Below, piece by piece: positions 22,621 through 30,861 of a stretch of DNA of 36,843 nucleotides. The translations under genes and the position numbers were made by a program. The notes beneath the pieces are model-generated. The model searched no databases. It saw nothing but the letters and a program-made list of their open reading frames with translations, and was not told the DNA's origin. This stretch comes from JBICIG01 sp043101605 (GTDB lineage: Bacteria; Planctomycetota; Phycisphaerae; Phycisphaerales; UBA1924): the NCBI GenBank assembly GCA_043101605.1, contig JBICIG010000081.1, positions 1 to 36,843 of the forward strand, read 5' to 3'. Numbering within the stretch: the stretch's first letter is position 1; each line of letters begins with the position of its first letter.

Positions 22621-24123
22621 ATGCCTCCCCGCCCCCGGCTGGGCTCGATCGAAGCACCGATCGTACAGTCCGCCCCCAAGCCCCCGCCCGCCGATCTCCA
22701 ATCCGTCCTCCGCGACCGCTTCGCCCTCGACTCCCTCTACCCCATCCAGCAGCGCGTCATCGACCGACTCATGACCGGCAAGCACGCGCTGGTCGTCCTG
22801 CCCACCGGCGGCGGCAAGAGCCTCTGCTATCAGTTGCCGGCGCTCGCCCTCCCCCCGACCCACGCGGGCCCCGGCGTCACCCTCGTCTTCAGCCCCCTCA
22901 TCGCGCTCATGGAAGACCAGGTCCAGGCCCTCCGACGCAAGGGCATCGCCGCGTCCTTCGTCAACAGCACACTCGACCGCAGGACCCGCGAGAAGCGATA
23001 CGCCGAACTCGCACAGGGACGCTACGAGATCTTCTACGCCACCCCCGAACGCATGGAAAAGCCCGAGTTCGTGCGCGCACTCAGCGAATGCCCCGGCGGC
23101 GTCAAGCTCCTCGCGATCGACGAGGCCCACTGCATCTCCAAGTGGGGCCACGACCTCCGCCCGGCCTACCAACGCGTCGGCGAGTTCCGCCGCATCCTCG
23201 GCAATCCCACCACCATCGCCCTCACCGCCACCGCGACCAAAGCCGTCCGCGAAGACATCCGCGCCGTCCTCGGGCTCGATGAAAACGCGATGCCGCTGTT
23301 CGCCCTCCCGCTCGACCGCCCCAACCTCGAACTCAACTGCGAGGAAGTCTGGGACGACGACGACAAGGTGCGCGCGATCAAGTCGCTCTGTGCCCGCCGC
23401 CCCGGCACCGGCATCGTCTACTTCGCGCTCATCAAGCACCTCGATCAGATGGCCGACCGGCTGAGACGAGAACTCCCCGACCGCGATGTCGTCATGTACC
23501 ACGGCCGCCTCGACCCGCGCGACAAACGCCGCATCCTCAAACGCTTCATCGAAGCCACCCCCGACGACAACCTCCTACTGTGCGCCACCAACGCGTTCGG
23601 CATGGGCGTCGACAAGCCCGACATCCGCTTCATCGCCCACGCCGAGATCCCCGGCTCGGTCGAGGCGTACTTCCAGGAAGTCGGCCGCGCCGGGCGCGAC
23701 GGCGAGCCCAGCGAGTGCCTCCTCCTCTACGCGCAAGCCGACCTGCTCATCCAGCAGCGTTTCATCGAATGGGCGAATCCGACGCCCGATGAACTCATGG
23801 AAGCGTCCGTGCTGCTCGAACGCCGTCGGCACGCCGATGTCGACGAAGACGAACTCCGCGTCGAACTCTTCGGCAAGGGCCAGGGCGAGGGAAAGGCCCA
23901 GCACCTGATGATCACCCTCGAGAAACTCGGCGTGCTCGAAGCGACCGGCGTGCCCGGGCGCGCCCGGTTCGTGCGCGCGCTCCGCGACGATGAACTCGAT
24001 CCCGAAGAGATCGCCGCCAAACGCCAGCGCGACCTCGAACGCCTCTACGAGATGGTCAAGATGACCAGGTCGGAGAGCATCTGGCGGTTCGTGCTGGACT
24101 ACTTCGAGCTCGAGCCCAAGTAG
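22621..24123 (+). CDS. recQ: RecQ-family ATP-dependent DNA helicase lacking zinc and HRDC modules
   Basis: A 500-residue superfamily 2 helicase that should unwind DNA 3' to 5'. Motifs: Walker A LPTGGGKSLCYQ (Lys66), DEAH box IDEAHCISKWGHDLRP (from 166), including the aromatic-rich loop, ALTATAT, and motifs V/VI in TNAFGMGVDKPDIRFI and YFQEVGRAGRDGEPSE. Canonical RecQ then has a four-cysteine zinc domain, a winged helix and often an HRDC domain. Here, after the helicase core, I see a winged-helix-like segment (about 415-445) and a short helical end (LERLYEMVKMTRSESIW), with no cysteines at all. It is thus a compact RecQ variant or a C-terminally reduced one. The start is tentative: no ribosome binding site precedes the ATG. 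Confidence 0.9.
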   Translation: MPPRPRLGSIEAPIVQSAPKPPPADLQSVLRDRFALDSLYPIQQRVIDRLMTGKHALVVLPTGGGKSLCYQLPALALPPTHAGPGVTLVFSPLIALMEDQVQALRRKGIAASFVNSTLDRRTREKRYAELAQGRYEIFYATPERMEKPEFVRALSECPGGVKLLAIDEAHCISKWGHDLRPAYQRVGEFRRILGNPTTIALTATATKAVREDIRAVLGLDENAMPLFALPLDRPNLELNCEEVWDDDDKVRAIKSLCARRPGTGIVYFALIKHLDQMADRLRRELPDRDVVMYHGRLDPRDKRRILKRFIEATPDDNLLLCATNAFGMGVDKPDIRFIAHAEIPGSVEAYFQEVGRAGRDGEPSECLLLYAQADLLIQQRFIEWANPTPDELMEASVLLERRRHADVDEDELRVELFGKGQGEGKAQHLMITLEKLGVLEATGVPGRARFVRALRDDELDPEEIAAKRQRDLERLYEMVKMTRSESIWRFVLDYFELEPK

Positions 24124-24130
24124 AACCCAC

Positions 24131-24154
24131 CACGGAGACACGGAGGACACGGAG
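24131..24154. repeat. CACGGAG triplet repeat after recQ
   Basis: CACGGAG occurs three times at 24131-24137, 24139-24145 and 24148-24154 with 1- and 2-base spacers, beginning 8 bases after the recQ stop. The string 'CACGGAGACACGGAG' is familiar as a short non-coding intergenic repeat in many environmental bacterial genomes, so this may be a member of a dispersed family. Confidence 0.6.
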
Positions 24155-24179
24155 TCAAAACAAGGTCAGGTTGACCCGT

Positions 24180-24199
24180 GCCTCGGCTTGGCCGAAGGC
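24180..24199. terminator. Possible hairpin between convergent recQ and glpK
   Basis: GCCTCGGC, loop TTG, then GCCGAAGGC form an 8-bp stem with one bulged A. No T-run follows on either strand, so a role as terminator is only suggested by its place between two convergent genes. Confidence 0.35.
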
Positions 24200-24240
24200 G
24201 AGCCGTGCGCTGAGCGTCCAACGAAAGGGTGGGGGGGGTA

Positions 24241-24256
24241 TGTTCCACGTGGAACA
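24241..24256. other. Candidate parS site (ParB-binding centromere)
   Basis: TGTTCCACGTGGAACA is a perfect 16-bp palindrome matching the bacterial parS form (TGTTTCACGTGAAACA and the TTCCACGTGGAA variant known in pseudomonads). ParB loaded here would organise the chromosome origin region for segregation. It lies in the non-coding spacer between convergent recQ and glpK, as expected for a site that must not be disturbed, and it contains one of only two ACGT tetramers in the window. No parA, parB or oriC is in the window. An in-frame ATG just before it creates an apparent reading frame starting MFHVEHI, a common artefact of such sites. Confidence 0.75.
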
Positions 24257-24321
24257 CATCCCCGGTTTGTGCGCAGCGGCGTGGTTTGCGCGCACGCGAG
24301 CCCGAACGCGCGATGCAGCCT

Positions 24322-25842
24322 TCACTCGGCGAGCCCGAAGCTGCGCTCGACGGCGCGCTTCCAGCGGGCGAGCAGCCGATCGCGGTCCGCGGCGGGCATC
24401 GCGGGTTCCCAGCGTCGGTCGGCGCGCCAGGCGTCGCGGACCGCGTCGGTCGAATCAAAGAACCCCGCCGCGAGCCCGGCGGCGAACGCGGCGCCGAGTG
24501 CGGTGGTCTCCCAGACGGCGGGTCGGACGACGGGCAGGTCGAGCAGGTCGGCCTGCATCTGCATGAGCAGGTCGTTGCGGACCATCCCGCCGTCGACGCG
24601 GAGTTCGGGCAGGTCGAGCCCGGCGTCGGCGCGCATCGCGTCGAGAACCTCGCGTGTCTGCAGGCAGGTCGCTTCGAGGGCCGCCCGCGCGAGGTGGGCG
24701 CGGGTGGTGTGGCGGGTGAGCCCGGTGATCACGCCGCGCGCATCGTCGCGCCAGTGGGGGGCGAAGAGCCCGTTGAACGCGGGGACGATCGCGACGCCGC
24801 CCGAATCGGGCACGCTGCGCGCGAGTTGCTCGATCTCGCCGGACGAGCCGAGCAGCCCGAGATTGTCGCGCAGCCACTGCACCAGCGCCCCGGCGATCGC
24901 GACCGAGCCCTCGAGGGCGTAGGTCGCCGGCTTGTCGGCGAGTTTGAGCGCGACGGTGGTGAGGAGTCCGTGCGCGCTGGCGACGGGTTGCCCGCCGGTG
25001 TGGAGGAGCATGAAGCATCCGGTGCCGTAGGTGTTCTTGGTCGCCCCGGGCTCGAGGGCGGCTTGCCCGAGCAGGGCGGCCTGCTGATCTCCCACGGCTC
25101 CGCAGACCGGGACGCGCGCGCCCAACGGGCCGGCCGGGTCGGTCAAGCCCCAGGGCTCGGGGTCGGCCGAGGGGACGATGCGCGGGAGCATGGCGCGGGG
25201 GACCCCCATCGCGTTGAGGACCTCGTCGTCCCAGTCGAGAGTGCGGAGGTCCATCAGGAGGGTGCGCGACGCGTTGGTCGCGTCGGTGACATGTGCGGCA
25301 TGGGAGCGCGTGACCGGGTCGGCCCCGCCGGTGAGATTCCAGATGAGCCACGAGTCGATGGTGCCCGCGAGCAGGTCGCCGCGCTCGGCAAGGGGGCGCC
25401 ATTCGGGGTGCTCGTCGAGGAGCCACCGGATCTTGGGACCCGAGAAGTAGGTGGAGAGGGGGAGGCCGGTCCGCTCGCGGAAGCGCCCGCGGCCGAAGGG
25501 GCGGGCGAGGCGCTCACAGAGATCGCGGGTGCGGGTGTCCTGCCAGACGATCGCGTTGGAGACCGGTTGCCCGGTGGCGCGGTCCCACAGGACGACGGTT
25601 TCACGCTGGTTGGTGATGCCGACGGCGGCGACGGAGGCGGGCTTGGCGGACGCAAGTGCTTTCTTGATAACGATTTGGGTATTGTTCCAGAGCTCGGCCG
25701 CGTCGTGTTCGACCCAGCCCGGGCGGGGGCAGATCTGGGCGTGCTCCCGCTGGGCGGAAGAGATGGGGCGGGCGCGGGCATCAAAGAGGATGCACCGGGT
25801 GCTGGTGGTGCCCTGGTCGATGGCGCAGACGAGGTCGGGCAT
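24322..25842 (-). CDS. glpK: Glycerol kinase
   Basis: Cytoplasmic FGGY-family kinase that phosphorylates glycerol to sn-glycerol 3-phosphate. The 506 residues start MPDLVCAIDQGTTSTRCILF with the phosphate-binding D-x-G-T-T-S, followed by VGITNQRETVVLWD and NAIVWQDTRT, the central AGTIDSWLIWNLTGG, the GDQQAALLGQ region, and the C-terminal signature GLFAPHWRDDARGVITGLTRHT. Length is normal. The start lacks a visible ribosome binding site. No glpF or glpD is adjacent. It ends facing recQ. Confidence 0.97.
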   Translation of the reverse strand: MPDLVCAIDQGTTSTRCILFDARARPISSAQREHAQICPRPGWVEHDAAELWNNTQIVIKKALASAKPASVAAVGITNQRETVVLWDRATGQPVSNAIVWQDTRTRDLCERLARPFGRGRFRERTGLPLSTYFSGPKIRWLLDEHPEWRPLAERGDLLAGTIDSWLIWNLTGGADPVTRSHAAHVTDATNASRTLLMDLRTLDWDDEVLNAMGVPRAMLPRIVPSADPEPWGLTDPAGPLGARVPVCGAVGDQQAALLGQAALEPGATKNTYGTGCFMLLHTGGQPVASAHGLLTTVALKLADKPATYALEGSVAIAGALVQWLRDNLGLLGSSGEIEQLARSVPDSGGVAIVPAFNGLFAPHWRDDARGVITGLTRHTTRAHLARAALEATCLQTREVLDAMRADAGLDLPELRVDGGMVRNDLLMQMQADLLDLPVVRPAVWETTALGAAFAAGLAAGFFDSTDAVRDAWRADRRWEPAMPAADRDRLLARWKRAVERSFGLAE

Positions 25843-25887
25843 GTCGGGCAGCGTATCGGCGCGGGGCGGCTTGGTGCCTGACCCAGC

Positions 25888-25909
25888 TCTGCCCCATGTC
25901 TGCCCCATG
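25888..25909. repeat. 11-bp tandem repeat upstream of glpK
   Basis: TCTGCCCCATG is repeated exactly twice in tandem, about 46 bases upstream of the glpK start. It is flanked by CCTGAC and GTCAGG, which are reverse complements, so the block could be a regulatory site in the divergent glpK/lipoprotein region. The remainder of that 226-base spacer shows only a weak -10-like TATTCT at 25988-25993 on the plus strand. Confidence 0.5.
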
Positions 25910-26068
25910 TCAGGGAGCCTGCCGCATGGCGGTAGCGGGGAGGAGGCGGCGTGGGCCTGGGGAGTCGGAGCGGGCGAAGGCTCCCGCTATTCTCTCGTGG
26001 GGCTCGGCGGGCGGGTGCGTGCGCGGGGCGGGATTTTGAGCGGAGCGCTTGTCGACAGGGGCGGACCG

Positions 26069-27499
26069 ATGCGACGAATGGGCAGTTGGACGGGTGCCGC
26101 GCGGGGCGCGGGGTGGCTTGCGGCGGCGGGCGCAGGGCTGGTGCTCGGGGCGTGCAGTTGCAACACCAAGATCGTGACCGAGGCGGAGAAGGCCCATCTG
26201 GCGGGCGATTTCGCGCGGGCGGCCGAGAAGATCGACACGGTCAAGAGCTGCACGAAGTCCGACACGATCTACTTGCACTACCAGCGAGGGAAGATCCTGC
26301 AGGACGCCGGGCGGTTCGCCGAGAGCCAGGCCGAGTTCGACGAGGCGCTGCGGCGGCTGGGCAACACGCAATACCTGTCGGTCGTGAGCGTCAGCGGGGC
26401 GGGCGACAACATCGACGCGATCCTGACCGACGACACGCGGCGGGATTACTTCGGCACGCACTACGACCGCGTGATGCTCCGCGTGGCGATGGCGATCAAC
26501 GAGCTGATGGACCCGGCGGGGAACACCGAGGACGCGCTGGCTCTCTCGCGCCAGCAGCTTGATCTTCAGAACCCGCGCGTGCGGGACCAGCTTCTGGCGG
26601 CGGGGGAACAGGTCGAGGATGTCTCGCTCGCGTCGAGGCGCGACCGCAATGAGCGGATCACCGCGGGCGGGCTGTTCGAGCGGCCCGATGTCTCGTCGGT
26701 GATCCGCGGGTACGAGGGCTACACCTACACGGGGCACGCGACGGATGTGGTGCCCTACGGGTTCTATGTCGGGTCGCTGGTGTCTCGGGCCGAGGGGAGC
26801 GAGCTGGCGCCCGAGTGGAACAGCCGGCTGCGCGCGGTGTCGAACTCGCGCCTGGCGAGCGAGGCGTCGTCTCCGATCGGGAACAAGGTGTATGTGCTGT
26901 TCGAGAACGGGATGGCGCCGTACCGCACCGAGCGCCGGTTCGGGCTCGATGATCTCTCGGTGAAGGTGCCCGACATGCGGGTGCGTGCGGGCGGACGGGC
27001 GTCGGGGATGACGGTGCAGGGGGGCGGGCGGACGGCGATCGCCGAGAAGCTGACCGATGTCGACTCGATCGTGATGGCGGATTTCTCCGACCGGATCACG
27101 GAGATCTGGGGTCGCCCGTTCCTTTCGGCGGCGATCCGCGTGGGGATCGCGGTTGCGGTCAATGTCGCGGTCGAAGACGACGAGGACGAGTGGTGGGACG
27201 ACGCGGTGAAGCTCGGCACGCTGATCGGCGTGGCGATCTGGCAGGCGCAGACGCGTGCGGACCTGCGTTCGTGGCGGACGCTCCCGGGCGAGCAGTTCGC
27301 GGCCGAGCTCCCGATGCCCGAAGACGGCGTGGTGCGGTTCAACCTGATCGGCCCGACGGGGCAGCCCGTGCTGTGGCGTGAGATCACGGTGCCGACCGAC
27401 CGCCCGATCATCGTGTTCGCGCGGAGCACCGACGCGGGCAACCTGAGTGTGTACTGGAACGAGCTGCGCGGGCGGGCGACGCCCCGCGGGGCGCGGTGA
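26069..27499 (+). CDS. COG3014-like lipoprotein with TPR-like N-terminus
   Basis: A 476-residue protein with a lipoprotein signal: LAAAGAGLVLGAC, lipobox L-G-A-C, so it should be lipid-anchored in the envelope. Residues about 40-100 look TPR-like (HYQRGKILQDAGRFAESQAEF). The central NKVYVLFENGMAPYRTERRF and the later DSIVMADFSDR match the COG3014 family, which in gammaproteobacteria sits beside LpoB-like and LPP20-like lipoprotein genes. A hydrophobic stretch about 340-365 (LSAAIRVGIAVAVNVAV) may be buried. The ATG at 26069 places the lipobox near residue 29. It heads a five-gene plus-strand cluster of exported proteins; molecular function is unknown. Confidence 0.8.
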   Translation: MRRMGSWTGAARGAGWLAAAGAGLVLGACSCNTKIVTEAEKAHLAGDFARAAEKIDTVKSCTKSDTIYLHYQRGKILQDAGRFAESQAEFDEALRRLGNTQYLSVVSVSGAGDNIDAILTDDTRRDYFGTHYDRVMLRVAMAINELMDPAGNTEDALALSRQQLDLQNPRVRDQLLAAGEQVEDVSLASRRDRNERITAGGLFERPDVSSVIRGYEGYTYTGHATDVVPYGFYVGSLVSRAEGSELAPEWNSRLRAVSNSRLASEASSPIGNKVYVLFENGMAPYRTERRFGLDDLSVKVPDMRVRAGGRASGMTVQGGGRTAIAEKLTDVDSIVMADFSDRITEIWGRPFLSAAIRVGIAVAVNVAVEDDEDEWWDDAVKLGTLIGVAIWQAQTRADLRSWRTLPGEQFAAELPMPEDGVVRFNLIGPTGQPVLWREITVPTDRPIIVFARSTDAGNLSVYWNELRGRATPRGAR

Positions 27500-27549
27500 G
27501 CCGGCGCCGGTGGCGCGGGCGGATCTCTGAGAGCAACGAGGAAATGAAG

Positions 27550-28164
27550 ATGAACCGATCGACTCTTGGTGCGGGCGTGTGCGCGGCGGCTCTGATGGGC
27601 GCTGGACTCGCGGGCTGCTCGCAGATGAGCGTGAACGACAAGCCCATCACGAATGTCGACACCGTCACGGGCGTCGAGTGGGAGTACTTCGCCGAGAACC
27701 TGCTGTTCTCGATCGATTCCACCGGTGTCTTCGAGCGTTACCGCGGTCCCAACGGGCAGCCGGTGGTCATCGCGATGGGCGACTTCGTCAACAAGACGAG
27801 CAACCCGCGCATCCGCGAGCAGAAGGACTTCATGTACTCGAAAGTGCGCGCGACGCTGGTCAACTCGGGCAAGGCCGAGGTCCGCATGGACATCGCCGGG
27901 ACGGGCGGCACGGTCGACGAGTTGCTCCGCTCGATGCAGGCGATGCGCAACAGCCCCAACTTCGATGCGCCGACCATGGAGCCGGCGATGCCGCGGCTGA
28001 TCCTGCACGGCTCGTTCAACGAGATCCGCACGCAGGCGGGACGCTCGACGCAGATGGAGTACCAGGCGTGGTGCATCCTGGTGGATGTGGATCGCGGGGT
28101 CTCGGTCTGGGAGGGCCCGGTCGACCTGCGGAAGAAGTACACGCGGGGGATTCTGGGCGGCTGA
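27550..28164 (+). CDS. LpoB-like penicillin-binding-protein activator lipoprotein
   Basis: A 204-residue lipoprotein: signal MNRSTLGAGVCAAALMGAGLAGC with lipobox L-A-G-C. The mature part includes PVVIAMGDFVNKTSNPR, PRLILHGSFNEIRTQAGR and YQAWCILVDVDRGVSVWEGP, a pattern of the LpoB/CsgG-N fold, in which LpoB stimulates peptidoglycan synthase PBP1b from the outer membrane. The ATG at 27550 is preferred: CGAGG lies 8 bases before it and the lipobox then sits at the usual distance. Whether it acts on a penicillin-binding protein in this organism is unproven. It follows the COG3014 gene after 50 bases. Confidence 0.83.
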   Translation: MNRSTLGAGVCAAALMGAGLAGCSQMSVNDKPITNVDTVTGVEWEYFAENLLFSIDSTGVFERYRGPNGQPVVIAMGDFVNKTSNPRIREQKDFMYSKVRATLVNSGKAEVRMDIAGTGGTVDELLRSMQAMRNSPNFDAPTMEPAMPRLILHGSFNEIRTQAGRSTQMEYQAWCILVDVDRGVSVWEGPVDLRKKYTRGILGG

Positions 28165-28311
28165 GTGGGGCGGCGGAGCGGTCGGCCGCGGCGCGGGATC
28201 GGCCGATCGGTTTGCCCCGGTCGGCCCGCGATGCCGCATGTGAACAGGCGGCGCCCGCGCGAGATCGGGGCCGCCGACGCGTCCGCGAGGGACGCGGTGG
28301 GAGGCATGCTC

Positions 28312-29628
28312 ATGCGTAGGCGAATCATGAATCGTCTGATGGATCGCTCGGATCGTCGATCGGCGCTGCTCGCCGCGGCGGGCTCGCTCGCCCTGCTGGG
28401 CGGGTCGGCGCTCGCCCAGCCCGGCGCGGGGGACTTCCAGCCGGCCCGGGCGTGCGCCCCGGTGCAGGAGGCGACGGTGCCGATCCAGTCGGTCGTCGGC
28501 AAGGGGCGGGCCTCGACGCGCGAGAAGGCGGTGCTGCTGGCGCTGCGCGAAGCGGTGCGGCAGGTCAACGGCGCTTCGCTGACGGCCAACAGCGCGTACA
28601 AGGAAACCTTCGAGCGGTTCCTGACCAACACCGAGACGATCAACGACATCAAGGTCGACTCGCAGGATGAGTGGGACATCAAGTCCGACGGCATCATCCA
28701 CGCCTACCGCGTGCGCGACGAGGTGAAGGAAGGCAACGACTTCATCGTCGAGGCGTGCGTGGATGTGATGGTCTACCGCCCGAGCTGGCGCCCCGGCCCG
28801 CCGACGCTGGGGGTCATCCCCTTCGACTCGCGCGGGAGCAACGGGCCCGGGCTGTCGGGCAAGCAGCTCTCCGACGCGGCGGTCGCGGAGATGAACGGCT
28901 CGTTCGTCCGCGAGGGGCGCTTCCGCGTCGTCGACCGCTCGACCATGGACCGCGTCTTCGAGGAGCAGGCCCGCATCCGCGACTGGGTCGCCAGCGGGCA
29001 GGCGCAGGCGGCCGAGGCGATCACGCTGGGCAATCTGCTCGGGGCGGATTACCTGCTGATCATGCAGCTCCACGACCTGAACGCGTCGCGCGAGCGCGTC
29101 TACAACAGCGTGCTGCGGGCCGACGAGACGCAGCGCTCGATGAGCGTCACGATGAGCGCCAAGATCGTCTCGACGGGGACGGGCGAGCTGATCTGGGCCT
29201 CGCCGCTGCTGTCGCGGGCGTTCGGCTCGCGCGAGATCGTCCAGGGCGTGGGGTGGGCGGCGTACGAGAACGATGACGAGTTCGTGACGATGTGGGGGCT
29301 GCGCCAGGTGATGGCCGAGCTCACCGACGACGCGCACTCGTTCCTGGATGCACGCTACGCCCAGCCGCCCTATGTCTACTTCGCCGACGGCGACTATGTC
29401 GAGATCGACCTGAACCAGAATCCCTATCGCCCGGGCGACCGGCTCCGCATCGTGCAGGTGCGGACCTCCTCGAGCGGGCGCAGCGCCACCGTGCCGATCG
29501 CGACCGTCGAGATCATCGCGATTCTCGAGGAAGGCGGGCGGGCCGAGGTGCGCATCATCGATCGCCGCAGCGAGAGCGCCACGATCGTTGAGGACCTGGT
29601 CTGCGAGCCCCTCTCGGGGGGACGGTGA
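28312..29628 (+). CDS. LPP20/CsgG-like exported protein (FlgT-like layout)
   Basis: A 438-residue protein with a Sec-type signal (ALLAAAGSLALLGGSALAQPG). Residues about 60-155 carry an LPP20-like domain (QSVVGKGRASTREKAVLLAL). The middle domain, beginning TLGVIPFDSRGSNG and continuing RFRVVDRSTMDRVFEEQARI and LGADYLLIMQLHDL, is CsgG/TolB-N-like. The C-terminal part resembles the beta domain that ends FlgT-type proteins (YFADGDYVEIDLNQNPYRPG). Vibrio FlgT has this three-part plan and supports a flagellar basal ring; no flagellar genes are here. Start at the ATG with GGGAGG 7 bases upstream. Its stop overlaps the next start (GTGA). Confidence 0.8.
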   Translation: MRRRIMNRLMDRSDRRSALLAAAGSLALLGGSALAQPGAGDFQPARACAPVQEATVPIQSVVGKGRASTREKAVLLALREAVRQVNGASLTANSAYKETFERFLTNTETINDIKVDSQDEWDIKSDGIIHAYRVRDEVKEGNDFIVEACVDVMVYRPSWRPGPPTLGVIPFDSRGSNGPGLSGKQLSDAAVAEMNGSFVREGRFRVVDRSTMDRVFEEQARIRDWVASGQAQAAEAITLGNLLGADYLLIMQLHDLNASRERVYNSVLRADETQRSMSVTMSAKIVSTGTGELIWASPLLSRAFGSREIVQGVGWAAYENDDEFVTMWGLRQVMAELTDDAHSFLDARYAQPPYVYFADGDYVEIDLNQNPYRPGDRLRIVQVRTSSSGRSATVPIATVEIIAILEEGGRAEVRIIDRRSESATIVEDLVCEPLSGGR

Positions 29629-30815
29629 TCGCCGTGGCCCGTTTCGACGGCCAACCCGATCCGGCCCGGTCGGCGCGCGCGCGCCGGTCGTCGGCGCTCG
29701 CGACGGGGCTGCTTGCGCTCCTGGCGCTCGCCGCCCCGGCCCAGCCGATCGAGTTGAGCGAGGACCGGCCCGCGACGCGTCAGCGCGCGATCGACGAAGC
29801 GGCGCGCTTCGCCCGATCGGCGGACTTTGAGGCCCCGATCGCCACGCCGACGCGCGCGTGGATGACCCAGGACGGCACGATCGTCGCGGCGGGCGTTGGC
29901 TCGCTGTCGTACTACAACACGCCGCGCGACGAGCAGTACCTCGACCGGTTGCTGCGCGAGAAGACCCGCATCGCCGCGCTGCGCATGATCCTGATGAGCC
30001 GGTACGAGGGCGTCCGCGATCCCGAGGCGCTCTGGACGGGGCTGGCGCTCCGCGAGGGAGGCGTGCGGCTGCGCGGGTCGCTCCCGCGGCTCGGCGGCTT
30101 CGAAGCCGACCGCAACGAACGCCGCCTGTGGATCATCTACACCGCCCGGGCCGACGACCCCGCGTTCGCGCGCCCCGGCGCCGATGCGGCCGAGGCCTGG
30201 GGGCTGCCCGAGCTCTCACCCGAGGAAGTCCGCGAGTATCAGGCTTGGGGCTGGCTGACGCGCTCGCGCGAGCACGCCGCTGACGGTCGGCACGAATCGG
30301 CCCTCGAATTCTTCATGCGGGCGGCTCCGATTCTCGATCTGCCGCGGCGGGACCTGCTGCAGACCGGCTTCGCCTCGGCGATGGAGGTGGCGCGGGCCGA
30401 AGCGGCGCGGGGCGAGGACAATCAGGCAACGCTGCAGTACGCGCTGCGGCTGCTGCGGGCGGCGGTCCGGGCCGAGACGCGACCGGCCCGCACCATCACC
30501 ATCGACGCCGACGCCCGCATCGCCGGGCGGATCGAGGGGGCTCTGGGCACGCTGTTCATCGAGCACGAGCGGGAAGAGATCCCCGGCAACGGGCTGATCC
30601 GGGCCGAGTTCAAGGGCTCCGATGCCGAACTGGCGGACTTCCTGGCGAGGCTCGACCGCATCGAGCGCGGGCTGGGGCTCGACCGCCCCGCGTGGCGGCA
30701 CACCAGCCCGGCCGAGGGGCTGATCGTGATCATGCCCTTGCCCCCGACCGGCGGGGGTGCGCATGATCTGCAGGAGGATGCCGACGCCCCGGGGGTTCCC
30801 GGACGCGACGGCTGA
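29625..30815 (+). CDS. Exported protein with LPP20-like motif
   Basis: A 396-residue protein with an Arg-rich N-terminus and hydrophobic segment ALATGLLALLALAAPAQP that looks like a signal peptide. The stretch GTIVAAGVGSLSYYNT followed by LREKTRIAALRMILMSR repeats the G-x-(A/G)-S...R-x-A-A pattern of the LPP20 domain. A later region about 200-280 (SREHAADGRHESALEFFMRA) is helical and TPR-like. The GTG start overlaps the stop of the FlgT-like gene, so the two are coupled. No enzyme motif. The C-terminus is Pro/Gly-rich. Confidence 0.7.
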   Translation: MIAVARFDGQPDPARSARARRSSALATGLLALLALAAPAQPIELSEDRPATRQRAIDEAARFARSADFEAPIATPTRAWMTQDGTIVAAGVGSLSYYNTPRDEQYLDRLLREKTRIAALRMILMSRYEGVRDPEALWTGLALREGGVRLRGSLPRLGGFEADRNERRLWIIYTARADDPAFARPGADAAEAWGLPELSPEEVREYQAWGWLTRSREHAADGRHESALEFFMRAAPILDLPRRDLLQTGFASAMEVARAEAARGEDNQATLQYALRLLRAAVRAETRPARTITIDADARIAGRIEGALGTLFIEHEREEIPGNGLIRAEFKGSDAELADFLARLDRIERGLGLDRPAWRHTSPAEGLIVIMPLPPTGGGAHDLQEDADAPGVPGRDG

Positions 30816-30861
30816 GCGAAGCACCGGACCGGGCCCGTGCCCGGCGTTTGGAGAGATCGCG

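Noticed and set aside
24171..24566. Plus-strand frames starting near MFHVEHI next to glpK
   Set aside because: The start codon is created by the parS-like palindrome; the rest is antisense to the glpK 3' end. This is a known annotation artefact.
24229..25881. 550-codon plus-strand frame opposite glpK
   Set aside because: Gly/Glu/Val-rich antisense translation; glycerol kinase motifs on the other strand are unambiguous.
26764..29337. 857-codon minus-strand frame across the lipoprotein cluster
   Set aside because: Antisense to three genes with export signals and family motifs; it has no coherent protein features.
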